NCBI RefSeq assembly: GCF_022271405.1
Contig: NZ_JAJNAL010000008.1
Span: forward strand, 62,001-126,000
Length of the DNA stretch: 64,000 nucleotides
DNA from: Rhodopseudomonas infernalis
Lineage (GTDB): Bacteria; Pseudomonadota; Alphaproteobacteria; Rhizobiales; Xanthobacteraceae
Direction of reading: 5' to 3'
A program made the position numbers and the translations under genes. Shown piece after piece: positions 42,782 to 54,325 of this stretch. The notes under the pieces were generated by a model. The model made no database searches and was not told the DNA's origin. It was given only the letters and a program-made list of their open reading frames with translations. Numbering within the stretch: position 1 is the first letter of the stretch; the number at the start of each line of letters is the position of its first letter.

Positions 42782-42802
42782 TTTTCAAAGTGAGACACTA
42801 CC
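42782..42802 (-). repeat. right terminal inverted repeat
   Basis: It reads GGTAGTGTCTCA-C-TTTGAAAA on the minus strand and differs from the left end at one position. Confidence 0.92.
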
Positions 42803-42810
42803 CACCAAGA
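42803..42810. repeat. target-site duplication, right copy
   Basis: CACCAAGA directly after the right inverted repeat, identical to 38531-38538. Confidence 0.9.
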
Positions 42811-42824
42811 ATGAGAAGAACATA

Positions 42825-42853
42825 TTGCGAACACGGAACGAACCGTGTACATT
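42825..42853 (+). promoter_or_regulatory. recA promoter
   Basis: -35 TTGCGA (42825-42830), 17-bp spacer, -10 TACATT (42848-42853). It overlaps the LexA box and starts 22 bp after the transposon end. Confidence 0.6.
42829..42843 (-). promoter_or_regulatory. LexA (SOS) box of recA
   Basis: GAAC-ACGGAAC-GAAC, the reverse complement of the alphaproteobacterial LexA consensus GTTC-N7-GTTC. It lies in the promoter spacer, the expected place for repression. Confidence 0.8.
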
Positions 42854-42919
42854 GGTTGCATCAGGTCTCGACCACCGCGGTTTGTCCCCTCGGCGAATCC
42901 CGTTCATAAGGAGCATCAC

Positions 42920-44014
42920 ATGGCTTCCGGCCCCACTGCCCTGCGTATCGTCGAAGGTTCTTCAATGGACAAATCCAAGGCGCTCTCTGCTGCGCTGTCA
43001 CAGATCGAGCGTCAGTTCGGCAAGGGCTCGGTGATGAAGCTCGGCAAGAACGATCGTTCGATGGACATCGAGACGATCTCCTCTGGCTCGCTCGGGCTGG
43101 ATATCGCGCTCGGCGTCGGCGGCCTCCCGAAGGGGCGTGTCGTCGAGATTTATGGGCCCGAATCCTCGGGCAAAACCACGCTGGCGCTGCATTGCGTCGC
43201 CGAGGCCCAGAAGAAGGGCGGCATCTGCGCCTTCATCGATGCGGAGCACGCGCTCGATCCGGTCTATGCCCGCAAGCTCGGCGTCAATGTCGACGAGCTG
43301 CTGATCTCGCAACCTGACCATGGCGAACAGGCGCTGGAAATCGCCGACACGCTGGTGCGCTCCGGCGCGATTGACGTGCTGATCGTCGACTCGGTGGCGG
43401 CACTGGTGCCGCGCGCCGAACTCGAAGGCGAGATGGGCGACGCGCTGCCCGGCCTGCAGGCCCGCTTGATGAGCCAGGCGCTGCGCAAGCTCACCGCCTC
43501 GATCAACAAGTCGCACACCATGGTGATTTTCATCAATCAGATCCGGATGAAGATCGGCGTGATGTACGGCTCGCCCGAGACCACGACAGGCGGCAATGCG
43601 CTGAAGTTCTACGCCTCGGTCCGCCTCGACATCCGCCGCATCGGCCAGATCAAGGATCGCGACGAAGTCGTGGGCAACCAGACCCGGGTCAAGGTGGTGA
43701 AGAACAAGCTGGCGCCGCCGTTCAAACAGGTCGAGTTCGACATCATGTACGGCGAGGGCATCTCCAAACTGGGTGAGATCCTCGACCTCGGCGTCAAGGC
43801 TGGTGTTGTCGATAAGTCCGGCGCATGGTTCTCGCATGACAGCCAGCGGCTCGGCCAGGGCCGCGAGAACGCCAAGGCATTCCTGCGCGCCAACCCGGAT
43901 CTCACCGCCAAGATCGAAGCGTCGATCCGGCAGAATTCCGGTCTGATCGCCGAACAGATTCTCGCCGGCTCGCCGGAGACCGACGCAGACGGCGAGGAGC
44001 CGGTCGAAGAGTAA
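42920..44014 (+). CDS. recA: recombinase RecA
   Basis: A 364-residue RecA, which forms filaments on single-stranded DNA, drives strand exchange and triggers LexA self-cleavage. Walker [10 protein letters not shown], Walker B in [15 protein letters not shown], and the L2 loop region [21 protein letters not shown] (in two parts) are intact. The ATG at 42920 has AAGGAG before it; a start at 42965 (MDKSKAL) is possible. The acidic tail ends [10 protein letters not shown]. Confidence 0.98.
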   Translation: MASGPTALRIVEGSSMDKSKALSAALSQIERQFGKGSVMKLGKNDRSMDIETISSGSLGLDIALGVGGLPKGRVVEIYGPESSGKTTLALHCVAEAQKKGGICAFIDAEHALDPVYARKLGVNVDELLISQPDHGEQALEIADTLVRSGAIDVLIVDSVAALVPRAELEGEMGDALPGLQARLMSQALRKLTASINKSHTMVIFINQIRMKIGVMYGSPETTTGGNALKFYASVRLDIRRIGQIKDRDEVVGNQTRVKVVKNKLAPPFKQVEFDIMYGEGISKLGEILDLGVKAGVVDKSGAWFSHDSQRLGQGRENAKAFLRANPDLTAKIEASIRQNSGLIAEQILAGSPETDADGEEPVEE

Positions 44015-44541
44015 GTCCTCGCGGCCGGCGATCACGCCGGCCCGGTGGTCGTAACAGTTAAAGCCGGCGGGCGCCGCGAACCCCTGTTGCCGGGGAACCC
44101 GTAGCGCTCGCCGCACCTTTTTAAGATGATGAGTTGTTTGTCGCGCGGGTGCTCGGTGCCCGACCGTCATTGCACCGCTCGCACGATTCTCCGCCGTCAT
44201 CGCCAGCGAAGGGGGGCGCCCCAGCATTTTAGAGCGCGTGATAATCTGCATCGCCTCAAATGCTTTGCGGCATTTTGTCACCAGCTTTCTCGGGTGCCGA
44301 CGATCTGCTTTGTGCAAATCCATCTCTCAACACTTAGTCGCCCACGATTTGCACTGCCCGCCCGCGGGCCGACGCCGTCGGCGTCCGCTGGACCCACAAA
44401 TTGATTGTGCGCGCGTGGGGCGAGATTTCGGACGATCTTTGCATGAGATGGATTGTCGGGCGCTGTCAGATAGCGCTAATAGACCTAAAATGGGCTACTT
44501 TATTTGTTGCGTAGATCATTCTTAACTCGGCATAATTGTGC
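44015..44541. other. gene-free stretch after recA
   Basis: About 527 bp. Its start holds a GGCCGGCG-ATCA-CGCCGGCC hairpin (44023-44042) without a T-run that may end recA transcription. The remainder shows only short frames without ribosome sites. Confidence 0.5.
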
Positions 44542-45162
44542 ATGACAATTTTTAGTAAACTAATCTCTTGGATTTGGAAGGATCTCGGTAAGCTTGCGCT
44601 GTTGCTGGGGTGGGCATTGAGCTTCGCCCTTCCTGCATGGGCAACTTGGGCAATAACAGCCTTTCAGGAGTGGGCACCTCTTTCCTGGATAGCTGCCGGT
44701 TTCGTGGGCGTAACGATTACGGCAATTTTCTATGCAGTTTTTGCTAGGGCGCGGCTGTGGTTGGTGAATGCCAGTATCCAAGAACGATTTTACCAAGAAA
44801 CGGAGCGCATTAATCCACTTGAACAGACATTCCGAAATGTACGAATAAACGTTGCCGACCTAGTATCTCCGATCGAGCCGATAGTCAGAGGGAAGACGTT
44901 TATAGATTGCGAGATATTAGGTCCGGCGAACGCCGCTCTGTCAGCCACCAAGCCGGGCGCTGGAAGCATGAACGGGGTGAACTTCATTGGCTGTGACGCA
45001 TGCAAGGTCAAGGACGATGCTTTCACTGCAAACGGAATAATGTTCGAAGATTGTACTTTTCTCAGGGGGAAAATTTTCCGTATTACATTTTTCATTCCTG
45101 AGATCGGCTACGAGCACGTTAAGAGAAGTATGCCGGGAATGAACTGGCTTACGCCAGATTGA
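44542..45162 (+). CDS. hypothetical membrane protein
   Basis: A 206-residue protein with two N-terminal membrane helices (LALLLGWALSFALPAWATWA and LSWIAAGFVGVTITAIFYAVF), a short charged linker (ERFYQETERINPLEQ) and a soluble part of about 115 residues with loosely pentapeptide-like strands: VRINVADLVSPIEPIV, TFIDCEILGPANAAL, VNFIGCDACKVKDDAF, IMFEDCTFLRG. The pattern suggests a right-handed beta-helix. AT-richer than recA and gcvP, so probably acquired. Function unknown. Confidence 0.7.
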   Translation: MTIFSKLISWIWKDLGKLALLLGWALSFALPAWATWAITAFQEWAPLSWIAAGFVGVTITAIFYAVFARARLWLVNASIQERFYQETERINPLEQTFRNVRINVADLVSPIEPIVRGKTFIDCEILGPANAALSATKPGAGSMNGVNFIGCDACKVKDDAFTANGIMFEDCTFLRGKIFRITFFIPEIGYEHVKRSMPGMNWLTPD

Positions 45163-45496
45163 TCAGGCTGCATCCACGATGTTTGACTTCCCGCTTCGCT
45201 TTTAATCGACCAGCTTCGCCTCAAACCGCATTTCGGTCGGAAGGCCGATCACGAATCCACCAACGGGTAGTTCTCGAAATTCGAGTCGCGACACAAATCG
45301 CCTCGCTTTGGCTGAAGTAGTCATGCGCAACGAACAGGCGCTCGCCACGATATCATTACCAAGCTTTCTAGAGGATCGTTCGTCAAGTAAAGAGACGACT
45401 CGCGCGCCCGAGCTCGATCATGATCGGGAGTTAGAACGCTAAGGAGGGGCGATCTAACTCCTGACCAGTCGTTCCCTGCCCATCGTTGCTCCCGCT
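45163..45496. other. gene-free stretch
   Basis: About 334 bp between the membrane gene and gcvP. I see no gene, repeat or terminator. Confidence 0.4.
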
Positions 45497-48391
45497 TTAC
45501 TCCGCCGCCCGCGCGTGGTCCGCGGCCAGTGCGTAATCTTCGATCGGCGGGCAGGAACAGATCAGGTTGCGGTCGCCGTAGACGTTGTCGACGCGACCGA
45601 CCGGGCTCCAGTATTTATCCGTGCGCGAATGCGGCGCCGGGAAGCAGCCTTCCGTGCGCGGGTAGGGGCGCGTCCACTCTGCGGAGGTGACGTCGTGAAC
45701 GGTGTGCGGCGCGTGCCGCAGCGGCGATTGCTCGATCTTGAACCGGCCTTCCTCGACCTGCGCGATCTCGCGGCGAATCGCGATCATGGCGTCGCAGAAC
45801 CGGTCGATTTCGGCCTTCGATTCCGACTCGGTCGGCTCGATCATTAACGTACCCGGCACCGGGAAGCTCATGGTCGGCGCGTGGAAGCCGTAGTCGATCA
45901 GCCGCTTGGCAATATCGTCGACGGTGACGCCCGAGGTGGTCTTCAGCGGCCGCGGATCGACGATGCATTCATGCGCGACGCGGCCGCGGAGGTTGCGATA
46001 CAGCACGGGGAAATGCGGCTGCAGCTTGGCGGCGATGTAGTTGGCGTTGAGGATGGCGATCTCGGTGGCGCGCTGCAGCCCGGCTCCGCCCATCATCAGG
46101 ATGTAGATGTAGGAGATGGTCAGGATCGACGCCGAACCGTAAGGCGCCGCCGACACCGTGCCGCCGCCGTGCAGCACGCCGGAGGTCGGCTCGCCTTCGG
46201 CCGGATGGCCGGGCAGGAACGGCGCCAGATGCGCCTTGACGCCGATCGGCCCCATGCCGGGGCCGCCGCCGCCGTGCGGGATGCAGAACGTCTTGTGCAG
46301 ATTGAGGTGGCTGACGTCGGCGCCGTATGCGCCGGGACGGGCGAGGCCGACCTGGGCGTTGAGATTGGCGCCGTCGAGATAGACCTGGCCGCCATGGGCG
46401 TGGACGATGTCGCAGATGTCGCGGATATGCTCCTCGAACACCCCGTGGGTCGACGGGTAGGTGATCATCACCGCGGCCAGATTGGCCGAATGCGCCTCGG
46501 CCTTGGCACGCAGATCGTCGACGTCGACGTCGCCGTGGCTGTTGCAGGCGACCACGACCACATCCATGCCGACCATCGTGGCCGACGCCGGATTGGTGCC
46601 GTGCGCCGAGGACGGGATCAGGCAGATCCTGCGGTGCGGCTCACCGCGCGACAGATGATAGCCGCGGATCGCCAGCAGACCCGCATACTCACCCTGTGCG
46701 CCCGAATTCGGCTGCAGCGACACCGCGTCGTAGCCGGTGATCTCGGCCAGCCAGGCTTCGAGTGTCGCGAACATCGCGTGATAGCCTTCGGCCTGCGCGC
46801 GCGGCACGAACGGGTGCAGGCTGCCGAACGCCGGCCAGGTCAGCGGCATCATTTCGGTGGTGGCGTTCAGCTTCATGGTGCAGGAGCCGAGCGGGATCAT
46901 CGCGCGGTCGAGCGCGAGGTCGCGGTCGCTGAGCTTGCGCATGTAGCGCAGCAGTTCGGTCTCCGAGCGATAGTCCTGGAACGCGGCCTGCGTCATGAAA
47001 TCGCTGGTCCGCTTCAGACCGTTCGGCAGCGTATCGGCGGCGCCACGCTCGACGCTCGCATAGTCGAGCGAACCGCCGAACGCGCGCCACAGCGCCTCGA
47101 CGGTCGCCGGTGTGGTGGTCTCGTCGAGCGCGATGCCGAGCGAACTCGCGTTGATCCGCAGGTTGATCTTTTCGGCCTCGGCGCGCGCCACGATGGCGTC
47201 GCGCTTGTCGCCGACCTCGACGGTCAGCGTGTCGAAATACGTGTCGTTCGCCGGCGCGAAGCCGAGCTGCTTGAGGCCGGCGGCGAGCGTCGCGGTGCGG
47301 CGGTGAACGCGACGGGCCATCGCGGCCAGACCGTCAGGGCCGTGGTAGACCGCATACATCGAGGCGATCACCGCCAGCAGCACCTGCGCGGTGCAGATAT
47401 TCGAGGTCGCCTTCTCGCGGCGGATGTGCTGTTCGCGGGTCTGCAGCGCCAGCCGATAGGCCGGCTGGCCGTGGCTGTCGATCGACAGGCCGACGATGCG
47501 GCCGGGCAGGCTTCGCTTCAGGCTGTCGCGCGCCGACATATAGGCCGCGTGCGGACCGCCATAGCCCATCGGCACGCCGAAGCGCTGTGCCGAACCGATC
47601 GCGATGTCGGCGCCGAGTTCGCCTGGCGGGGTGATCAGCGTCAGCGCCAAAAGATCGGCGGCCATCACGGCCAGCGCGCCCTTCTCGTGCAGCTTGGCGA
47701 TCGCGGCGCGCGGATCACGAAGTGCGCCGGATGAGCCGGGATATTGCAGCAGTGCGCCGAACACCTCGGCGCCGTCGAGCTCGGTGTCCGGATCGCCAAC
47801 CAGAATCGTCCAGCCGAGCGGCTCGGCGCGCGTACGTAGCACCGCCAGCGTCTGCGGATGGGTGTCGCGATCGACGAAGAACGTCTTCGACTTCGCCGCG
47901 GCGGCGCGCTCCGCCAGCGCCATCGCTTCGGCCGCGGCGGTCGCCTCGTCGAGCAGCGAGGCGTTGGCGACGTCCAGCCCGGTGAGGTCGCAGATCATGG
48001 TCTGGAAATTGAACAGCGCTTCCAGCCGGCCCTGGCTGATCTCGGGCTGATACGGCGTGTAGGCCGTGTACCAGGCGGGATTTTCCAGAATATTGCGCTG
48101 GATCACGGTCGGCAGCACCGTGCCCGAATAGCCTTGGCCGATCAGCGAGGTGAATACTTGGTTCTGCGCCGCCAGCTCGGCCATGTGCGCCAAAGCTTCA
48201 GTCTCCGACAGCGGCGCACCGAGTGCCAGCGGCTCCTTGTTGCGGATCGCAAACGGCAGCGTCTCGGCCATCAGTTGCTCGAGGCTGCCGGCGCCGACGG
48301 TGGACAGCATCGCGCCGATATCTTGCGGCGAGGGCCCGATATGCCGTCGCACGAAGTCATTGGCGGCGTCGATCGGTCGGCGATGCGGCAT
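45497..48391 (-). CDS. gcvP: glycine dehydrogenase (decarboxylating), P protein
   Basis: A 964-residue single-chain P protein that decarboxylates glycine using pyridoxal phosphate. The PLP-lysine region is [20 protein letters not shown], and [19 protein letters not shown] and [10 protein letters not shown] are family blocks. Both halves of the internal duplication are present. The ATG at 48391 has an AGGA site. A 617-aa open frame on the plus strand is a shadow. It is the last gene of the gcvT-gcvH-gcvP operon. Confidence 0.97.
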   Translation of the reverse strand: MPHRRPIDAANDFVRRHIGPSPQDIGAMLSTVGAGSLEQLMAETLPFAIRNKEPLALGAPLSETEALAHMAELAAQNQVFTSLIGQGYSGTVLPTVIQRNILENPAWYTAYTPYQPEISQGRLEALFNFQTMICDLTGLDVANASLLDEATAAAEAMALAERAAAAKSKTFFVDRDTHPQTLAVLRTRAEPLGWTILVGDPDTELDGAEVFGALLQYPGSSGALRDPRAAIAKLHEKGALAVMAADLLALTLITPPGELGADIAIGSAQRFGVPMGYGGPHAAYMSARDSLKRSLPGRIVGLSIDSHGQPAYRLALQTREQHIRREKATSNICTAQVLLAVIASMYAVYHGPDGLAAMARRVHRRTATLAAGLKQLGFAPANDTYFDTLTVEVGDKRDAIVARAEAEKINLRINASSLGIALDETTTPATVEALWRAFGGSLDYASVERGAADTLPNGLKRTSDFMTQAAFQDYRSETELLRYMRKLSDRDLALDRAMIPLGSCTMKLNATTEMMPLTWPAFGSLHPFVPRAQAEGYHAMFATLEAWLAEITGYDAVSLQPNSGAQGEYAGLLAIRGYHLSRGEPHRRICLIPSSAHGTNPASATMVGMDVVVVACNSHGDVDVDDLRAKAEAHSANLAAVMITYPSTHGVFEEHIRDICDIVHAHGGQVYLDGANLNAQVGLARPGAYGADVSHLNLHKTFCIPHGGGGPGMGPIGVKAHLAPFLPGHPAEGEPTSGVLHGGGTVSAAPYGSASILTISYIYILMMGGAGLQRATEIAILNANYIAAKLQPHFPVLYRNLRGRVAHECIVDPRPLKTTSGVTVDDIAKRLIDYGFHAPTMSFPVPGTLMIEPTESESKAEIDRFCDAMIAIRREIAQVEEGRFKIEQSPLRHAPHTVHDVTSAEWTRPYPRTEGCFPAPHSRTDKYWSPVGRVDNVYGDRNLICSCPPIEDYALAADHARAAE

Positions 48392-48478
48392 GCTCAGGTC
48401 CTCGTTTCGAGAAGTCCAACTGGAAATGCGCGCTCGCACTTTTCGCGGCTTCGCAACTGTTCAAGTACTCATCAGCTC

Positions 48479-48567
48479 GTCATGGCCGGGCTTGTCCCGG
48501 CCATCCACGTCTTGCATCCGATGACACGCTCGAAGGCGTGGATGCCCGGAACAAGCCCGGGCATGAC
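48479..48567. repeat. palindromic repeat family C, two-armed
   Basis: GTCATGGCCGGGCTTGTCCC on the left and an inverse arm ending AAGCCCGGGCATGAC on the right, with ATCCACG and CGTGGAT facing. It lies in the gcvH-gcvP gap and is related to 27564-27594. Confidence 0.75.
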
Positions 48568-48577
48568 GGCTTTGGTA

Positions 48578-48943
48578 CTAAGCCGTGTGGGCCTTGTAGG
48601 CGGCTGCGTCCATCAGTCCGTCGAGTTCGCTCTTGTCGGCGATCTTCAGCTTGAAGAACCAGGCGGCGCCGTCGGCGTCGGAGTTCACCAGCGCCGGCTC
48701 GGTGCCGAGCGTCTCGTTGACTTCGAGCACTTCGCCGCTGATCGGCGCGTAGACGTCGGATGCCGCCTTGACCGACTCGACCACCGCGGCCGCTTCCGCC
48801 TTCTTGACGCTGCGGCCGACCTTCGGCAGTTCGACGAAAACCACGTCGCCGAGCTGTTCCTGTGCGTAGTTGGTGATGCCGATGGTGGCGACGTCGCCTT
48901 CGATCTTCAGCCACTCGTGATCGGAGGTATAGAGCGTGGTCAT
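48578..48943 (-). CDS. gcvH: glycine cleavage system H protein
   Basis: A 121-residue lipoyl carrier. The lipoylated residue is Lys59 in [32 protein letters not shown] is the family block. It shuttles the aminomethyl group between GcvP, GcvT and dihydrolipoamide dehydrogenase. It starts 9 bp after gcvT with a GAGGA site. Confidence 0.97.
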   Translation of the reverse strand: MTTLYTSDHEWLKIEGDVATIGITNYAQEQLGDVVFVELPKVGRSVKKAEAAAVVESVKAASDVYAPISGEVLEVNETLGTEPALVNSDADGAAWFFKLKIADKSELDGLMDAAAYKAHTA

Positions 48944-48952
48944 GCGGGGTCC

Positions 48953-50101
48953 TCAGCGCTTGTAGGTGTTCGGAACGAACGGCGTGGCGGCGACGCGCAG
49001 CGGCAGACGCTGCCCGCGCACCTCGGCAAAAACCTGCGTGTCGAGCTTGGCGTGCGAGCGCGGCAGATACCCCATCGCCATCGGCGCGTTCAGGCATGGG
49101 CCGAAGCCGCCCGAGGTCACGGTGCCGATCGTCTCCGCCGAGTCGGCGCTGGCGAACAGCGGCGCGCCTTCGCGCACCGGGGCGCGGCCCTCGGGCCGCA
49201 GGCCGACGCGGCTGCGCGAGCTGCCGCTATCGAGCTGCTTCAGAATGGTCGAATCGCCGAAGAAGCCGCCCGGCCGCGCACCGCCATTGCGACGGCTCTT
49301 CTGGATCGACCAGGTCAGCGCGCCCTCGACGGGCGTGGTGGTGGTGTCGATGTCGTGGCCGTAAAGGCAGAGCCCGGCTTCCAGCCGCAGACTGTCGCGG
49401 GCACCGAGCCCGATCGGCAGCACGTCCGGATCGGCCAGCAGCTTCTCGGCGAACGCCTCGGCGCCGTCCGCCGGCACCGAGATCTCGAAGCCGTCCTCGC
49501 CGGTGTAGCCGGAGCGCGAGACGATGCAGGGCAGGCCGTTCAGGCTGAGTTCGGCGACGTCCATGAAGCGCAGCGTGGTCACATCTGCACAGAATTTCGC
49601 CAGCACGCTCTCGGCTTTCGGCCCCTGCAGCGCCAGCAGCGCGCGCTCGGGCAGGGCGGTGATGTCGCAGACCTCCGAAAGATGCGCCCGCAGATGCGCC
49701 TCGTCCTCGACCTTGCAGGCGGCGTTGACGACCAGGAACAGCCGGTCACCGAGATTGGTCACCATCAGATCGTCGAGGATGCCGCCGGATTCATTGGTGA
49801 ATTGCGCGTAGCGCTGACGGCCGGGGGCAAGCGCCGCGATGTCCTGCGGCACCAGCCTTTCCAGCGCGTGCGCGGCGTCGTCGAGCTGGCCGGATTTGGC
49901 CCGCAGCTCGATCTGGCCCATGTGCGAGACATCGAACAGGCCGGCAGCGGCGCGGGTGTGGAGGTGCTCTTTCAGCACGCCGGGCGCGTATTGCACCGGC
50001 ATGTCGTAGCCGGCAAACGGCACCATCTTTCCGCCGCGCGCCAGATGCAGCGCGTGCAGCGGTGTCCGTTTCAAGGATTTTGAATCGTCGCGCGCCAGCA
50101 T
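48953..50101 (-). CDS. gcvT: aminomethyltransferase (T protein)
   Basis: A 382-residue tetrahydrofolate-dependent T protein. It opens with TPLHALHLARGGKMVPFAGY and contains DVSHMGQIEL, SGYTGEDGFEI and GARDSLRLEAGLCLYGHDID, all GcvT signatures. It produces methylene-THF and ammonia from the H-protein intermediate. It is the first gene of the operon, directly below a tandem glycine riboswitch. Confidence 0.97.
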   Translation of the reverse strand: MLARDDSKSLKRTPLHALHLARGGKMVPFAGYDMPVQYAPGVLKEHLHTRAAAGLFDVSHMGQIELRAKSGQLDDAAHALERLVPQDIAALAPGRQRYAQFTNESGGILDDLMVTNLGDRLFLVVNAACKVEDEAHLRAHLSEVCDITALPERALLALQGPKAESVLAKFCADVTTLRFMDVAELSLNGLPCIVSRSGYTGEDGFEISVPADGAEAFAEKLLADPDVLPIGLGARDSLRLEAGLCLYGHDIDTTTTPVEGALTWSIQKSRRNGGARPGGFFGDSTILKQLDSGSSRSRVGLRPEGRAPVREGAPLFASADSAETIGTVTSGGFGPCLNAPMAMGYLPRSHAKLDTQVFAEVRGQRLPLRVAATPFVPNTYKR

Positions 50102-50149
50102 TCACAAGGCTCCCACGGTTCCCGAGACCTATTTCTCGTCACCACTCGA

Positions 50150-50333
50150 GCCCCATCTGTCGCTGTGCCTGAGAGCATTATCCCGTCGGCGGACCTGCCC
50201 GGGACGCGCCCGGCAGGGTCTCTTTCCAGATGTCATCAAATCGCGCGGTCCGTTTGCCTGAGAGTTTCCGGGGCGGTTGCTCCTTCGGCGCCGGCCCCCT
50301 TCAATCAAGAATTGGGCCGATCTCTCCCGACGC
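50150..50333 (-). promoter_or_regulatory. tandem glycine riboswitch
   Basis: On the minus strand, two glycine aptamers in series ahead of gcvT. Aptamer 1 opens CGGGAGAGATCGG and contains GCCGAAGGAGCAACC and AACTCTCAGGCAAA. Aptamer 2 opens GGAAAGAGACCCTG and contains GCCGACGGGATAATGCTCTC then AGGCA. The spacing and conserved blocks are those of the gcvT element, which turns the operon on when glycine is high. Confidence 0.95.
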
Positions 50334-50556
50334 GACTTAGTCTAAGGTAGGTAGGACAGAAACACGGCCGCAGCAAGGCTGTCAACGCAGTGCAGCGAGC
50401 TATCAACGGAAGTTCGCTATCGTCCAGGTCAGTGGCAACCAACTGAATCCATGCCCACTTTCTGGACAGCGGCCGGCCCCCCGTCTAAAAGGCTGGACTC
50501 CGGGACAGTGGGGTCCGGCGGGCGTTTCGCGGGCATTCCGGACTGAATGGACGAAC

Positions 50557-53226
<2,670 letters not shown>

Positions 53227-53227
53227 C

Positions 53228-54031
53228 ATGACCAGCGGCATGGCGTGGCGGGCCGAGCAGGCCTGCCTCGACGCCTGGCCCAGCCTGCGCAGCGCGATGC
53301 GCGGCGACTGGCTGCTGCGGTTTGGCGAAGGCGTCTCGCGCCGCGCCAACTCGGTCAATCCGCTGCACGAGCGCGCGACGTCGATCGCGCCGCATCTCGC
53401 CGACTTCGCCGCGCTCTATCGACATCATGGCCAACCGCTGATCGTCCGCGTGCCGACGCTGCTGGCCGGCGCGGCGCAGATCGATCGCGAACTCGATCAG
53501 CACGGCTTTTCGCGCGAGGGCGAGACCTGCACGCTGCTGCGCGACTTTGCCGGCGAGCGTTTCGAAAGCAGTCCGCCTCTTTCAGATGCGTCAGCTGCAG
53601 ATGCGTCAGCTGCTGCGCCGGCCATCATCATCACCCCACGCGCCGACGCCTCCTGGCTCGCGGCGATCGCGCGGCTGCAGGCACAGTCGAGCTCGCATGC
53701 GGCTGTCTACGCCCGTGTCATCGACGCAATCGCTGTACCGACCGGCTTCCTCGCGCTCCACCAGCACGGCCACATCGTCGCCACCGCCTACGGCGCGCTG
53801 CACGGCGACCTGTTGGTGGTCGAGTCGGTGGTCGTCGACGAGTTGCTCCGCGGCCAGGGCTTGGGCCGGCGCATGATGCAAGCTCTCTTTGCCTGGGCCA
53901 CCAGTCACGGCGCCACAGCCGCCTGTCTGCAGGTCATCGCCGACAACACCGCCGGCTGCGCGCTGTATGCCAGCCTCGGCTTCGACCACGAGCTATATCG
54001 CTACCACTACCGCCGCGCCCCGGCGAGGTAA
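53228..54031 (+). CDS. GNAT-family N-acetyltransferase
   Basis: A 267-residue protein. The C-terminal GNAT fold is clear: GDLLVVESVVVDELLRGQGL, then GRRMMQALFAWATSHGATAA (acetyl-CoA loop RGQGLGRR), and LQVIADNTAGCALYASLGF. The N-terminal 100 residues (WLLRFGEGVSRRANSVNPL) match the two-domain GNAT proteins of this kind. It begins one base after the alaS stop, so it is co-expressed. Substrate unknown. Confidence 0.88.
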   Translation: MTSGMAWRAEQACLDAWPSLRSAMRGDWLLRFGEGVSRRANSVNPLHERATSIAPHLADFAALYRHHGQPLIVRVPTLLAGAAQIDRELDQHGFSREGETCTLLRDFAGERFESSPPLSDASAADASAAAPAIIITPRADASWLAAIARLQAQSSSHAAVYARVIDAIAVPTGFLALHQHGHIVATAYGALHGDLLVVESVVVDELLRGQGLGRRMMQALFAWATSHGATAACLQVIADNTAGCALYASLGFDHELYRYHYRRAPAR

Positions 54032-54063
54032 CAACCTCACTCCATGTCACACCGTCGCCCGCA

Positions 54064-54293
54064 GCGAAGCTACGCGACCCCGGAATGACAAGGGAAAGTG
54101 TCGGGCATGAAGGGGGCAGCGTTGTGCCTCCGCCTCTCCCCGCGTCATTCCGGGGCACGCAGCGAAGCTGCGTGAACCCGGAATCTCGAGGTTGTTACGA
54201 AGGCCGTACCCAACAGCTGTGAGATTCCGGGTTCGCGCTACGCGCGCCCCGGAATGACGAGGGGGAAGTGTGCTGCGCGCGCCCCGGAATGAC
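54064..54293. repeat. cluster of family B palindromic repeats
   Basis: A degenerate half unit (near 54064-54089), a full unit (GTCATTCCGGGGCACGCAGC at 54144, inverse arm ending GGAATGAC at 54258), and an extra right half (GCCCCGGAATGAC to 54293). It fills the gap between the GNAT gene and the convergent AI-2E-type gene. Confidence 0.75.
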
Positions 54294-54325
54294 GGTGAGG
54301 GGCCAACCCGCTTCGCCGGTACGCC

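Larger units (their letters stand above)
38539..42802. mobile_element. 4.26-kb IS1-type transposon with cargo genes
   Basis: The element is bounded by 21-bp inverted repeats, 38539-38559 and 42782-42802, which match at 20 of 21 positions (GGTAGTGTCTCA then T or C then TTTGAAAA). It is flanked by a perfect 8-bp duplication CACCAAGA. Inside are an IS1-like transposase, an XRE-ImmA fusion, a 159-residue partner, an Abi_2 protein and two small genes. IS1-family elements generate 8-9 bp duplications and have ends starting GGT, which agrees. A typical IS1 is below 1 kb, so this is an unusually large, cargo-bearing member. Cargo and transposase appear intact. Confidence 0.88.

Noticed and set aside
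45881-47734. 617-codon plus-strand frame
   Set aside because: Antisense to gcvP.
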